A DNA stretch of 35,057 nucleotides, from NCBI GenBank assembly GCA_030153045.1, contig JASLID010000123.1, positions 1 to 35,057 of the forward strand. The letters are read 5' to 3'. Source of the stretch: Flavobacterium sp. (GTDB lineage Bacteria > Bacteroidota > Bacteroidia > Flavobacteriales > Flavobacteriaceae). Numbering within the stretch: the first letter of the stretch is position 1; each line of letters opens with the position of its first letter. Shown in pieces: positions 24,120-32,733 of this stretch. The notes below the pieces were generated by a model that worked only from the letters and a program-made list of their open reading frames with translations, did not search any database and was not told the origin of the DNA. The position numbers and the translations under genes were made by a program.

Positions 24120-25733
24120 TTATTTATTTTTATGCTTTACAGCAGCTTCCACAAATTTTACAAAAATAGGATGCGGGTTGGCAACCGTACTTTTGTATTC
24201 CGGATGGTATTGAACACCTATAAAAAACGGATGATTTTCCAATTCAATCACTTCAACCAAACCAGTATCTGGGTTGATTCCTGAAGCTTTTAATCCTGAT
24301 TTTTCTAATGCTTCTAAATACGCTTCATTAAACTCATAACGATGACGGTGACGCTCTAAAATATTGGTTTTACCATAAATTTTATGTGCCAATGTATTTT
24401 CTTTTAACTCACATTTCCAAGCACCTAAACGCATGGTTCCGCCTTTATCTGTAATCGTTTTTTGTTCTTCCATCAAGTTAATTACCGGATGAGAAGTACT
24501 TTCGTTCATTTCAGTTGAATTGGCATCTTCAAGACCTAAAATATTTCTTGAATACTCAATAACTGCCATTTGCATTCCCAAACAAATTCCGAAGAACGGA
24601 ACGTTATTTTCTCTTGCATAACGAACGGTATCAATTTTACCTTCAATTCCGCGACCTCCAAATCCTGGGGCAACAAGTATGCCATCCAACCCTTTCAGTT
24701 GTTCTTCTGCCGTTTTGGCATCTAAATATTCTGAGTGGATACTAATAACATTTACTTTTGTCTCGTTTGTGGCACCAGCGTGAATAAATGCTTCTAAAAT
24801 AGATTTATATGAATCTTGCAATTCGACATATTTTCCAACCAAACCGATGTTTACTTCGTGTTTAGGGTTTTTCAATTTGTGCAAGAACTCATTCCATTGT
24901 TTTAAATCGGGAGTTGCTTTTTCAGGCAAATCTAATTTTTTCAATGCTACTCTATCTAATCCTTCTTCCAACATTAAATTAGGAACATCATAAATAGTTG
25001 AAGCATCAATAGATTGTATTACAGCTTCACGTTTTACGTTACAGAACAAGGCTAATTTTTGTCTTAGCTCGTCTGACAATTCGTGTTCAGTTCTACAAAC
25101 CAAAATATCAGCTTTGATTCCGCTTTCCATTAAAGTTTTTACTGAGTGTTGCGTTGGTTTTGTTTTTAATTCTCCAGCAGCAGCCAAAAACGGCACTAAT
25201 GTTAAATGAATAACAATTCCGTTGTTTTCACCCAATTCCCAAACCAATTGACGAACTGATTCAATATACGGTAACGATTCTATATCACCAACCGTACCTC
25301 CTATTTCTGTAATTACAATATCATAATCACCTGAATTACCAAGCAACTGCATGCGCTCCTTGATTTCGTTTGTGATATGAGGAACCACCTGAACTGTTTT
25401 TCCTAAAAATTCTCCACGGCGCTCCTTTTCAATTACCGAAAGATAGACTCTTCCTGTAGTCACGTTATTAGCTTGTGAAGTAGGAACGTTCAAAAATCTT
25501 TCATAGTGACCTAAATCCAAATCGGTTTCAGCTCCATCATCTGTCACATAACATTCTCCGTGTTCGTAAGGATTTAATGTTCCTGGATCTACGTTGATGT
25601 AAGGATCAAATTTTTGAATTGTCGTTCGATAGCCTCTTGCCTGCAATAATTTTGCTAAAGAAGCTGCTATAATACCTTTTCCTAATGAAGAAGTTACGCC
25701 ACCAGTAACAAAAATATACTTTGTTTGATTCAT
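24120..25733 (-). CDS. pyrG: CTP synthase
   Basis: PyrG makes CTP from UTP, ATP and glutamine. It has 537 residues, normal length. The N-terminal synthetase domain begins TKYIFVTGGVTSSLGKGI (P-loop) and contains FDPYINVDPGTLNPYEHGE and ITEIGGTVGDIESLPY. The C-terminal class I glutaminase has the nucleophile cysteine in FFGICLGMQMA, and His and Glu in VQYHPEYKS. LERHRHRYEFN is the PyrG signature near the C-terminus. It is followed by yidC on the same strand, and its promoter lies at 25775-25806. Confidence 0.97.
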   Translation of the reverse strand: MNQTKYIFVTGGVTSSLGKGIIAASLAKLLQARGYRTTIQKFDPYINVDPGTLNPYEHGECYVTDDGAETDLDLGHYERFLNVPTSQANNVTTGRVYLSVIEKERRGEFLGKTVQVVPHITNEIKERMQLLGNSGDYDIVITEIGGTVGDIESLPYIESVRQLVWELGENNGIVIHLTLVPFLAAAGELKTKPTQHSVKTLMESGIKADILVCRTEHELSDELRQKLALFCNVKREAVIQSIDASTIYDVPNLMLEEGLDRVALKKLDLPEKATPDLKQWNEFLHKLKNPKHEVNIGLVGKYVELQDSYKSILEAFIHAGATNETKVNVISIHSEYLDAKTAEEQLKGLDGILVAPGFGGRGIEGKIDTVRYARENNVPFFGICLGMQMAVIEYSRNILGLEDANSTEMNESTSHPVINLMEEQKTITDKGGTMRLGAWKCELKENTLAHKIYGKTNILERHRHRYEFNEAYLEALEKSGLKASGINPDTGLVEVIELENHPFFIGVQYHPEYKSTVANPHPIFVKFVEAAVKHKNK

Positions 25734-25774
25734 TGTGCTGTATTGTTGTAGTTGTATTGTTGTTTAAAACCGCG

Positions 25775-25806
25775 CAAAAGTACAATTATTAATTGATAGT
25801 TTCCAA
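25775..25806 (-). promoter_or_regulatory. Promoter of pyrG
   Basis: On the minus strand: TTG (25804-25806), a 21-nt spacer, TACTTTTG (25775-25782). The leader of about 35 nt is made of ACAATACA-type words; an 11-bp direct repeat (TGTATTGTTGT on the plus strand) lies at 25739-25749 and 25753-25763. Confidence 0.65.
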
Positions 25807-25816
25807 TTGATAATTG
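25783..25816. repeat. Imperfect inverted repeat in the pyrG promoter region
   Basis: CAATTATTAATTG (25783-25795) and CAATTGATAATTG (25804-25816) are complementary at 12 of 13 positions with an 8-nt loop. It covers the pyrG -33 region and starts directly beside the -7 element. No T-run follows. Confidence 0.55.
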
Positions 25817-25838
25817 ACAATTATTCGTTAATAAATGT

Positions 25839-26069
25839 TTAGCGCTTTGGGAAATTTCTCCGAATGTTTCTTATTAATTCTTCGAGGCCATTTAGCTTGA
25901 GTTCATGAACTAATTTGAGCTGTTCCCCTAATTCTCCTTTGGGAAAACCTTTGTTAGCGTACCAAACGATATAATATTCCGGGATATCTATTAAAAAATA
26001 CCCTTCGTATTTTCCGAAGGGCATTTTGGTATGTGCGAGTTTGACGAGTATTTCTTGTTGTGATTTCAA
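25839..26069 (-). CDS. DUF3820 family protein
   Basis: This 76-residue protein has the DUF3820 pattern MPFGKYEGYFLIDIPEYYIV followed by WYANKGFPKGELGEQL and ELKLNGLEELI. It is small, soluble and basic at the C-terminus. The family has no firm function; some members are labelled quorum-sensing regulated virulence factor on thin evidence, and a similar motif occurs fused to exonuclease domains elsewhere, so a nucleic-acid link is possible. It starts 2 nt after the upstream gene ends, so it is the last gene of a five-gene unit. Confidence 0.88.
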   Translation of the reverse strand: MKSQQEILVKLAHTKMPFGKYEGYFLIDIPEYYIVWYANKGFPKGELGEQLKLVHELKLNGLEELIRNIRRNFPKR

Positions 26070-26071
26070 AA

Positions 26072-26671
26072 TTATTCTTCTACAATTGACATTTCTCCTT
26101 CTTCAACCTTTAATTTATATCGTGGTAAAAAATTACCTTCAACACTAATTTCAGTCAGTTTTCCATATAAAGCTACATTTTTACCTTCAAGCAATTTAAT
26201 TGAATCAGCATCAATTTTTTCTTTCATCTTTGTATATTCAAAAGAAAAAACCTGGGTTCCTGCTGCATTATTCACGCCTGAGAACAAAGTGTTTTTTTGT
26301 TCAGTTGCAAGGTGAGTGCAATTAACATAGCAATTTTTAATAACTGGATGAGCTGGCATTGATATATATGTTTCTTTAAAGCCTTTTACTCTTTTTAAAG
26401 CTTCGTCTTTTGATATTTTTTTTTCATTTAGTAATCCCGCATTTGAATAAATTACAATGTATCTTAAAACACTTTTTTCTTTATCCAACAACTTATCACT
26501 CTCAATTTTATTTAATAGTAAAGTAGATAACTTATTAGCTTCATCCCAATTCTCAGAACTAAGATTTTCTAAAACTCTGTTATATTCAATTACAAAGTCC
26601 TCTTCCTTTTCTTGAGAAAAACCATCGGTCAATTGCAAAACAAGGAGTAGACTTAAAAAATATTTTTTCAT
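26072..26671 (-). CDS. Secreted protein of unknown function
   Basis: This 199-residue protein has a signal peptide (MKKYFLSLLLVLQLTDGFSQ). The first part is helical and TPR-like (EYNRVLENLSSENWDEANKL, then LLLNKIESDKLLDKEKSVL). Two cysteines follow in IKNCYVNCTHLA. The C-terminal part (KNVALYGKLTEISVEGNFL, then PRYKLKVEEGEM) looks like a small OB-type barrel. I do not recognise a family. Gaps of 7 nt upstream (OsmC gene) and 2 nt downstream (DUF3820 gene) tie it tightly into the operon. Confidence 0.82.
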   Translation of the reverse strand: MKKYFLSLLLVLQLTDGFSQEKEEDFVIEYNRVLENLSSENWDEANKLSTLLLNKIESDKLLDKEKSVLRYIVIYSNAGLLNEKKISKDEALKRVKGFKETYISMPAHPVIKNCYVNCTHLATEQKNTLFSGVNNAAGTQVFSFEYTKMKEKIDADSIKLLEGKNVALYGKLTEISVEGNFLPRYKLKVEEGEMSIVEE

Positions 26672-26678
26672 AAAAATC

Positions 26679-27083
26679 TTACTTCCAATTAAATGTAATT
26701 TCTTTATCGATATCTGGATTCATGCTCAATAGCACTGGGCAATTCATCGCTACTCTTTCTAAAATTGTTTTGTTTTTATCGGATGTAGAAATACTCATAT
26801 CAAGTGCCACTATAACTTTTGCTATTTTTCTAGGCTCAGCCTGCATAATTTTAGTTATCGAGACAGTAGAGTCCTTTAGATCAACTTCCAATTCTTTAGA
26901 TTTTATTGCCATGATAGACACCATACAACTCCCTAGTGCTGTTGCTACCAAGTCCGTTGGTGAAAAAGCTTCTCCTTTACCGTGGTTATCAGTCGGAGCG
27001 TCTGTTAAAATTTCTGTGCCTGATTGTAGATGAATACAAACTGTTCTTAAATCACCTACATATGTAATATTTGATGTTGCCAT
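26679..27083 (-). CDS. OsmC/Ohr family protein
   Basis: This 134-residue protein is of the OsmC family, thiol-dependent reductases of organic hydroperoxides. The first catalytic cysteine is in LVATALGSCMVSIMAIKSKE and the second in VAMNCPVLLSMNPDI. It has no signal peptide, so it acts in the cytosol. Its ATG overlaps the stop codon of the upstream LysM gene by one base (TAATG), implying translational coupling. It could be OsmC proper or a YhfA-like relative; Ohr itself usually has a different N-terminus. Confidence 0.9.
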   Translation of the reverse strand: MATSNITYVGDLRTVCIHLQSGTEILTDAPTDNHGKGEAFSPTDLVATALGSCMVSIMAIKSKELEVDLKDSTVSITKIMQAEPRKIAKVIVALDMSISTSDKNKTILERVAMNCPVLLSMNPDIDKEITFNWK

Positions 27084-28981
27084 TATTTTGCTTCTTTTAC
27101 TGTTAAATCGGTATCGTAATATAAAATATAAACGCCTTTATTGACGTAGCCTCCTTCGGGAATTTGAACATAATTGAATTTACTTTCTATTTGTTCTGTA
27201 GCCGAATCGTTACATGTTTCTAAAATTGATTTCTCTTGATTTAATCGCATCAAAACATCAAATGTAACATCGAATCCGCGAGTCGCAAATTGATTAGGTA
27301 ATACTTTATTTTTTCTTTTAAAAAGAACTTCAAAAGCATTGGCTTCGGGAGTATTATTTACTTTTTGAGTAGATGGATAATGCATTTTAAGCTTTGTTAA
27401 TCGGGTCATTGGAATTTCCTCATAATCTAAAGCTTCGTTTTCTGATAAAATAACTAGTCGAATTTGATATTCGGCTAGAGAACTTACTAATGCACTTGTG
27501 GTGTTTAATATTAAGTTTGTTTTTTCAGTTTCCATAATGACAAAATTAATTTTGTCTTTTACTAAAAGCGATTTTAAATGAGCTACATCTAAACCTTGAT
27601 TCTCATTGAAATTTACAAATTGAGCATCTTTATGATTTTCGCTAATAAATTGTTTTATTGATCCTTTTTTAGGGTCTATAACTGCTAAAATATTTCCGCC
27701 TTTTTCACGCATAAAATCGAACATGGCATTCTTCACATCATCTGAAGTTGGTGTGGCTTGGATTAAATTGCTGTATTTTTTATCATAATCTTTAGACAAT
27801 GGCGAAATAACTGGAATATTACCAACTAACTCGGCAGTTTTTTCGGTGTTATTTTGATAAAAAGGACCAATAATCGCATCAAAAGTTTTTAAATTATTTT
27901 CTTGAATTAAATTGGCAACATTAGACTTGGTACTGGTTTCATTAGAATCTAAAATAGTTACATCAACTTTAAGCTTCATTTTATTTACCGAATCTATGGC
28001 TACTAATGCTCCTGCATAAAAATCGAGGGTCATGTTTAAGAATTTATCTTTCTTTAAACGCGTCTTTGTAGAATTGACGGTATCCTGATCCTGCTTTACC
28101 AAATTAAATGGTAGTAATAATGCTAATTTTTTTCTGCCGTTTTGCTTCACCGTTTTTGATAAATCAACATACTGATTTTTTATAACTGGTTTTACAATTT
28201 TAACCGGGACTTTAATGGTTGCTCCTTCTTGAATTCCATTTTTTAATTCAGGATTTAATGCAATTAACTCTTCTTGCGTAACATCAAACTGATTGGATAA
28301 ACTGTATAATGTTTCTTTTTCTTTTACGACATAATCATTGGTTGATGCTTTTTTAGGCACCTCAACAACTGGTAAAACTGCTTTTGCTCTTTCTCCTTTT
28401 ATTTGAAGTTTATAACCTAGAGGCAATTCTTTGTTTGCAATTTCAGGATTTAGTTTTTCTAATTGCTCAATGGTAATATCATACTGTTTGGCTATTCCGT
28501 ATTTGGTTTCCTGCGCTTTAACTTCGTGAAAGGCTGAAATGTTATTTGGTTTGGCTTCTTGCGGTTTTACATATCCTTTTGCAACAGGAATATTGAGTAC
28601 TAGACCTATTTTCATTCCTTCTTTAAGCTCCGAAACGTTTGCTTTTTCAATATCTTCAATCGTAACATTGTATAATTTTGACAAACTATACAGGGTTTCT
28701 TTAGGTAAAACTTCATGCTTCTTTATTGCAACAGAAGAAGGTGCTACCTTTTTCTTCACCTCAACATTTGATTTGTTCGGAATTAACAATAGTGTATTTT
28801 CCGAAACACCCGCTTGAGCATCTGGGTTTAACCTATAAATATCTAACGGTGTAACATTATATTTTTTTGCAATCTGGGTAATTGTTTGACCTTTTTCAAC
28901 CTTGTGCTTAATTACGTTCGAATTTTGAGCAAAAGACATTTGAAAACCCAAAAAAATCATCCACACCAATACATTTTTCAT
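27083..28981 (-). CDS. LysM protein with periplasmic-binding (type 1) domain
   Basis: This 632-residue envelope protein has a signal peptide (MKNVLVWMIFLGFQMSFA). Four LysM repeats follow at about residues 25-68, 88-132, 151-195 and 216-259 (motif such as VEKGQTITQIAKKYNVT), which bind peptidoglycan. From about 283 to 625 there is a type 1 periplasmic-binding fold (KKLALLLPFNLV, FYAGALVAIDSVNK, FDAIIGPFYQNNTEKTAEL, IPVISPLS). No ABC permease or ATPase gene is nearby, so it is probably not a transport protein. LpoA of E. coli has the same kind of binding fold and activates a peptidoglycan synthase; a similar role is a reasonable guess. It lies 39 nt behind the other LysM gene. Confidence 0.88.
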   Translation of the reverse strand: MKNVLVWMIFLGFQMSFAQNSNVIKHKVEKGQTITQIAKKYNVTPLDIYRLNPDAQAGVSENTLLLIPNKSNVEVKKKVAPSSVAIKKHEVLPKETLYSLSKLYNVTIEDIEKANVSELKEGMKIGLVLNIPVAKGYVKPQEAKPNNISAFHEVKAQETKYGIAKQYDITIEQLEKLNPEIANKELPLGYKLQIKGERAKAVLPVVEVPKKASTNDYVVKEKETLYSLSNQFDVTQEELIALNPELKNGIQEGATIKVPVKIVKPVIKNQYVDLSKTVKQNGRKKLALLLPFNLVKQDQDTVNSTKTRLKKDKFLNMTLDFYAGALVAIDSVNKMKLKVDVTILDSNETSTKSNVANLIQENNLKTFDAIIGPFYQNNTEKTAELVGNIPVISPLSKDYDKKYSNLIQATPTSDDVKNAMFDFMREKGGNILAVIDPKKGSIKQFISENHKDAQFVNFNENQGLDVAHLKSLLVKDKINFVIMETEKTNLILNTTSALVSSLAEYQIRLVILSENEALDYEEIPMTRLTKLKMHYPSTQKVNNTPEANAFEVLFKRKNKVLPNQFATRGFDVTFDVLMRLNQEKSILETCNDSATEQIESKFNYVQIPEGGYVNKGVYILYYDTDLTVKEAK

Positions 28982-29020
28982 TTTACTTCTTTAAAGAGTT
29001 TAACTATTTTGAAACCCAAT

Positions 29021-30928
29021 TTATTGTTCCTTTTGAATTTGAACAATAAAAACACCTTCAAATAATGGCTTATTTAATTTTAAATTATATTCATAAATGG
29101 CTTCATCTGCCATTGTAAACTTTTTAGAATAAACATAATACATAAAGTTGTTTATGTTGTAAAAAAAGCTTGCTTTCGTTTCTCCAGCATCGGTTAATTT
29201 TAACGCATATTCATCTCTTTCTTTTGCATCAGAGAATACTTTAGTAACTAAATAATAACCGTCTTCCAATTCTTTTAAATTTCGAATGACTTCAATATTC
29301 GTAGGTTTGCTGGTATCGACAATAACTTCGTTTAATTTCTTTCTGATTTCAGTTGATTCTAATTTTTCTTCAGAAGAAGCAACATCTTTTCCATTATTAG
29401 TTACATTATTTTGATAACGTTGCAACTTAACCATCGCTAATTTATCATCATATTCACGTGCTTCTGAACTATAAAACGTAGCTTTTGATATTTTCTTTTT
29501 TAACTCGTTTTTCTTTTCGGCATCGATAGTTTCAATTTTGGTTAAAACCACTTTGTTTTTTTCTTCGTTTGCCAATTGACCTTCATTCAACTTATTGATT
29601 TCATCAATTGAAGCCAAATCTTTATTGGATAAATTTTCTCTTACTTTTTTCTTGTACTCCTGATTTTCCTGAACGGTCAATCGTTGTACCTTCATCATAG
29701 CGCCGGAAAATATCTTGCGATTTTCAGCTAAATCTTGTTTTAATTGTGTGAGTAATTTATTTGTTTCACTGATATTCTTGTATGATTCTTTTTCTAGTTT
29801 TTTAGACTCTTCGATGGTTTCAATATCTTTGTTTTTAATATCAACCAGATCGTTTTCCATAACTACTGCCAACGAATCTAATTTTCCAATCAAGACCTCT
29901 TGAATTTTCTTATTCGCGTCCAAAATTAATCTTATTTTTTCGACAGAACCTGTTTTTGTTTCATCAATTGCGTTCAAGTTGATGTTAAGCTTGTTCAGTG
30001 TAATCATTTTTTTGTTCAACTCTTTTTGAACTGTCAACCTGTCTTCTAAATCTTCAATTTTAGCTTTTTGTGTTTTCGATTTTTCAATGGCAGCTTGTTT
30101 TTCAGCAAGAGCAATCATTAATTCTTCGTTTTCATTTTTAGCATTAATTTTTGAAGTATTGATAGCTAACTTATTTCCTTCAACCAAACCATTAATGATT
30201 TCTGGATTCTGCATTTCTAATTGTTCAATAGTTATGCCATATTTTTTTGAAATCGAATATTTCGTTTCTTTAGGTAATACAGTATGAAATTGAGTTTCTG
30301 TATTTATTATTCGGGCTGAGCCGCTGATTGTTTTTTTCTTGTTTGGAATAGCAATTTTTTGGCCAATTTTTAAACCTTCTTTTAATAAATCTGTATTCAG
30401 TTCATCTAAATCTTTCACTGAAACATTGTACAATCTGGCAATGCTGAATAAGGTTTCTTTAGATTGTACTTCGTGGAAATTTCCTGAAAGATTTACTTCT
30501 TTAACAGAAGAATTTGCATTGGCTTTTTCTGATGGAATTTGAAGAATTTGCCCTTCTTTTAATCCGTTAGCTAACGTTTCTATATTCGCTTTTTCTAATG
30601 CTTCAACCGAAATATTGTTTTGTTTAGCAATGCCAAATAAAGTCTCTTTGGCAGTTACTTGATGCTTTGTATAGGTTACAGCTGCAACATTATTCTTTTT
30701 TAATAAATAAGAAATGGATTGTTGATTTGGGATAACTAGTGAAGTATTTTCTTGTAGTCCATTTTCGGCACCAGGATTTAATGCTAAAATCTCTCTTTCC
30801 GAAATGTTGTATTTTTTAGCAATTTGAGCAATAGTTTCACCTTGATTAACAATGTGTTTAAACGATCTTTCTTGCTGAGCAAACGCAAAGTTTGTCACAC
30901 CCAAAAGTAGGATTACTAATTTTTTCAT
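29021..30928 (-). CDS. LysM protein with coiled coil and SPOR-like tail
   Basis: This 635-residue exported protein has a signal peptide (MKKLVILLLGVTNFAFA) and four LysM repeats at about residues 24-67, 87-132, 151-195 and 214-257 (for example VNQGETIAQIAKKYNIS), closely matching the spacing in the next gene, so the N-terminal halves look like a duplication. Residues of about 265-520 are charged and helical, probably a long coiled coil. The last 79 residues (GYYLVTKVFSDAKERDEYAL, then FMYYVYSKKF and GVFIVQIQKEQ) resemble the SPOR-like tails of flavobacterial envelope proteins. It should bind cell-wall glycan. It heads the five-gene unit, 129 nt downstream of guaA beyond a terminator. Confidence 0.88.
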   Translation of the reverse strand: MKKLVILLLGVTNFAFAQQERSFKHIVNQGETIAQIAKKYNISEREILALNPGAENGLQENTSLVIPNQQSISYLLKKNNVAAVTYTKHQVTAKETLFGIAKQNNISVEALEKANIETLANGLKEGQILQIPSEKANANSSVKEVNLSGNFHEVQSKETLFSIARLYNVSVKDLDELNTDLLKEGLKIGQKIAIPNKKKTISGSARIINTETQFHTVLPKETKYSISKKYGITIEQLEMQNPEIINGLVEGNKLAINTSKINAKNENEELMIALAEKQAAIEKSKTQKAKIEDLEDRLTVQKELNKKMITLNKLNINLNAIDETKTGSVEKIRLILDANKKIQEVLIGKLDSLAVVMENDLVDIKNKDIETIEESKKLEKESYKNISETNKLLTQLKQDLAENRKIFSGAMMKVQRLTVQENQEYKKKVRENLSNKDLASIDEINKLNEGQLANEEKNKVVLTKIETIDAEKKNELKKKISKATFYSSEAREYDDKLAMVKLQRYQNNVTNNGKDVASSEEKLESTEIRKKLNEVIVDTSKPTNIEVIRNLKELEDGYYLVTKVFSDAKERDEYALKLTDAGETKASFFYNINNFMYYVYSKKFTMADEAIYEYNLKLNKPLFEGVFIVQIQKEQ

Positions 30929-30991
30929 AGACTTAAGTAGTAGTTTTGTTTGTTTTTGGTTGGTTTTACTGTTGCTAACTTATTATTTGCT

Positions 30992-31036
30992 AAAAAAATA
31001 AGTCGCCACAAATTTATCTATTGTAACGACTTATTT
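30992..31036 (-). terminator. Terminator of guaA
   Basis: AAATAAGTCG (30996-31005) pairs with CGACTTATTT (31027-31036) around a 21-nt loop; on the minus strand a T-run follows. The loop contains TAAATTTG (minus strand, 31009-31016), a possible -7 element for the LysM operon. Confidence 0.75.
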
Positions 31037-31057
31037 AACATTTTATTATAATTTATT

Positions 31058-32587
31058 TTATTCCCATTCAATAGTCGCTGGCGGCTTTGAACTGATGTCG
31101 TAAACGACTCTATTCACACCTTTTACTTTATTGATAATGTCATTAGACACTTTCATCAAGAAATCGTAAGGCAAATGTACCCAGTCTGCCGTCATACCAT
31201 CGGTAGATTCAACCGCTCTTAAGGCAACTACTTTTTCGTAAGTACGTTCATCGCCCATTACTCCAACACTATTTACCGGAAGTAAAATCGCTCCAGCCTG
31301 CCAAACTTTGTCGTACAATCCCCAAGATTTCAATCCGTCGATAAAAACTTTATCTACATCTTGCAAAATTTGTACTTTTTCTAAGGTAATATCTCCTAAA
31401 ATTCTAATGGATAGTCCAGGTCCTGGAAAAGGATGTCTCCCTAATAATTCTGGATCAATTCCTAAAGTTGCTCCTACTCTACGCACTTCGTCTTTGAAAA
31501 GCATACGCAAAGGTTCAACTATTTTCAATTTCATATAATCCGGCAAACCACCTACATTATGGTGTGATTTGATAGTTGCTGATGGCCCTTTTACCGAAAC
31601 CGATTCGATTACGTCAGGATATATTGTTCCTTGTGCTAACCAGGTAACATCTTCAATTTTATGCGATTCATCATCGAAAACTTCGATAAAAGCATTACCA
31701 ATTGCTTTTCTTTTTAATTCCGGATCAGAAACTCCGGCTAAGGCATCATAAAAACGTTGAGAAGCATCCACTCCTTTTACGTTTAGCCCCATTCCTTCAT
31801 ATTGATCTAAAACACTTTGAAATTCATTTTTACGAAGTAAACCGTTATTCACGAAAATACAGTATAAATTTTTACCAATCGCTTTGTGTAATAAAACCGC
31901 CGCTACTGTTGAATCGACACCTCCTGAAAGACCTAAAACAACTTTGTCGTTTCCGATTTTTTCCTTCATTTCAGCAACGATTTCTTCTACGAAAGCATTT
32001 GGGGTGAAATTTTGAGGGACTTCGGCAATTTTTACCAAGAAGTTTTCCAGCATTTGTTTCCCATCGGTTGAATGGTATACCTCTGGATGGAATTGAATAG
32101 CGTAAGTTGTTTCCCCTTCAATTTTATACGCCGCATTTGCTACATCATTTGTGCTGGCAATTCGGACACCATTTGTTGGTAATTCTTTAATAGAATCACT
32201 ATGTGACATCCATACTTGTGAATTCAAATTTACATTTTCAAAGAAAGTTTCGCTTTCTTTAATGTAAGTCAGATTTGCACGGCCGTATTCACGAGTGTTT
32301 GAAGCAGCAACTTCTCCGCCCGAAAAATGAGAAAGGTATTGCGCTCCGTAACAAACTGCCAATAATGGCAATTTACCACGAATTTGTGTCAAATCTGGAT
32401 GTAAAGCATCTTCAGAACGAACTGAAAAAGGGCTTCCACCAAGAATAACGGCTTTGTAACTAGATAAATCTTCAGGGATTTTATCGAAAGGAAAGATTTC
32501 GCAGAAGATATTTAATTCGCGAACTCTGCGGGCAATCAATTGTGTGTATTGTGACCCGAAATCTAAAATAAGGACGTTGTGTTGCAT
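31058..32587 (-). CDS. guaA: GMP synthase (glutamine-hydrolysing)
   Basis: GuaA converts XMP to GMP with ATP and glutamine. It has 509 residues from the ATG at 32587 (MQHNVLILDFGSQYTQLIAR); a TTG two codons earlier is not needed. The class I glutaminase has its cysteine in AVCYGAQYLSH and its His and Glu in IQFHPEVYHS. The ATP pyrophosphatase PP-loop is VLGLSGGVDSTVAAVLL. The C-terminal dimerisation domain ends ISSKPPATIEWE, the family signature. A TATTTTTG element ends only 3 nt from the ATG, so the transcript may be leaderless or start elsewhere. The terminator is at 30992-31036. Confidence 0.97.
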   Translation of the reverse strand: MQHNVLILDFGSQYTQLIARRVRELNIFCEIFPFDKIPEDLSSYKAVILGGSPFSVRSEDALHPDLTQIRGKLPLLAVCYGAQYLSHFSGGEVAASNTREYGRANLTYIKESETFFENVNLNSQVWMSHSDSIKELPTNGVRIASTNDVANAAYKIEGETTYAIQFHPEVYHSTDGKQMLENFLVKIAEVPQNFTPNAFVEEIVAEMKEKIGNDKVVLGLSGGVDSTVAAVLLHKAIGKNLYCIFVNNGLLRKNEFQSVLDQYEGMGLNVKGVDASQRFYDALAGVSDPELKRKAIGNAFIEVFDDESHKIEDVTWLAQGTIYPDVIESVSVKGPSATIKSHHNVGGLPDYMKLKIVEPLRMLFKDEVRRVGATLGIDPELLGRHPFPGPGLSIRILGDITLEKVQILQDVDKVFIDGLKSWGLYDKVWQAGAILLPVNSVGVMGDERTYEKVVALRAVESTDGMTADWVHLPYDFLMKVSNDIINKVKGVNRVVYDISSKPPATIEWE

Positions 32588-32590
32588 GCG

Positions 32591-32624
32591 CAAAAATAGA
32601 CATTTCTGTCAAAACGTAAAACAA
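32591..32624 (-). promoter_or_regulatory. Possible promoter of guaA
   Basis: On the minus strand: TTG (32622-32624), a 23-nt spacer, TATTTTTG (32591-32598). The -7 element lies only 3 nt before the start codon, so it would give a leaderless transcript if used. Confidence 0.35.
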
Positions 32625-32672
32625 GAACTTATAAACTTCATGATTTTTTTGTTTTACTATTCGTTTCACTGC

Positions 32673-32712
32673 AAAAAAAAACGCTGTTAAACCAAAGTCT
32701 ACAGCGTTTTTT
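32673..32712 (-). terminator. Terminator of the fibre gene
   Basis: AAAAACGCTGT (32677-32687) pairs with ACAGCGTTTTT (32701-32711), with an A-run on the left that reads as T on the minus strand. Confidence 0.85.
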
Positions 32713-32733
32713 AAATTTATTTTCCAGCATTCC

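Noticed and set aside
27083..28981. Amino acid ABC transporter binding protein
   Set aside because: The fold is of that type, but four LysM domains and the absence of permease or ATPase genes make transport unlikely.
32588..32593. TTG start for guaA two codons upstream
   Set aside because: The ATG at 32587 gives the normal GuaA N-terminus.
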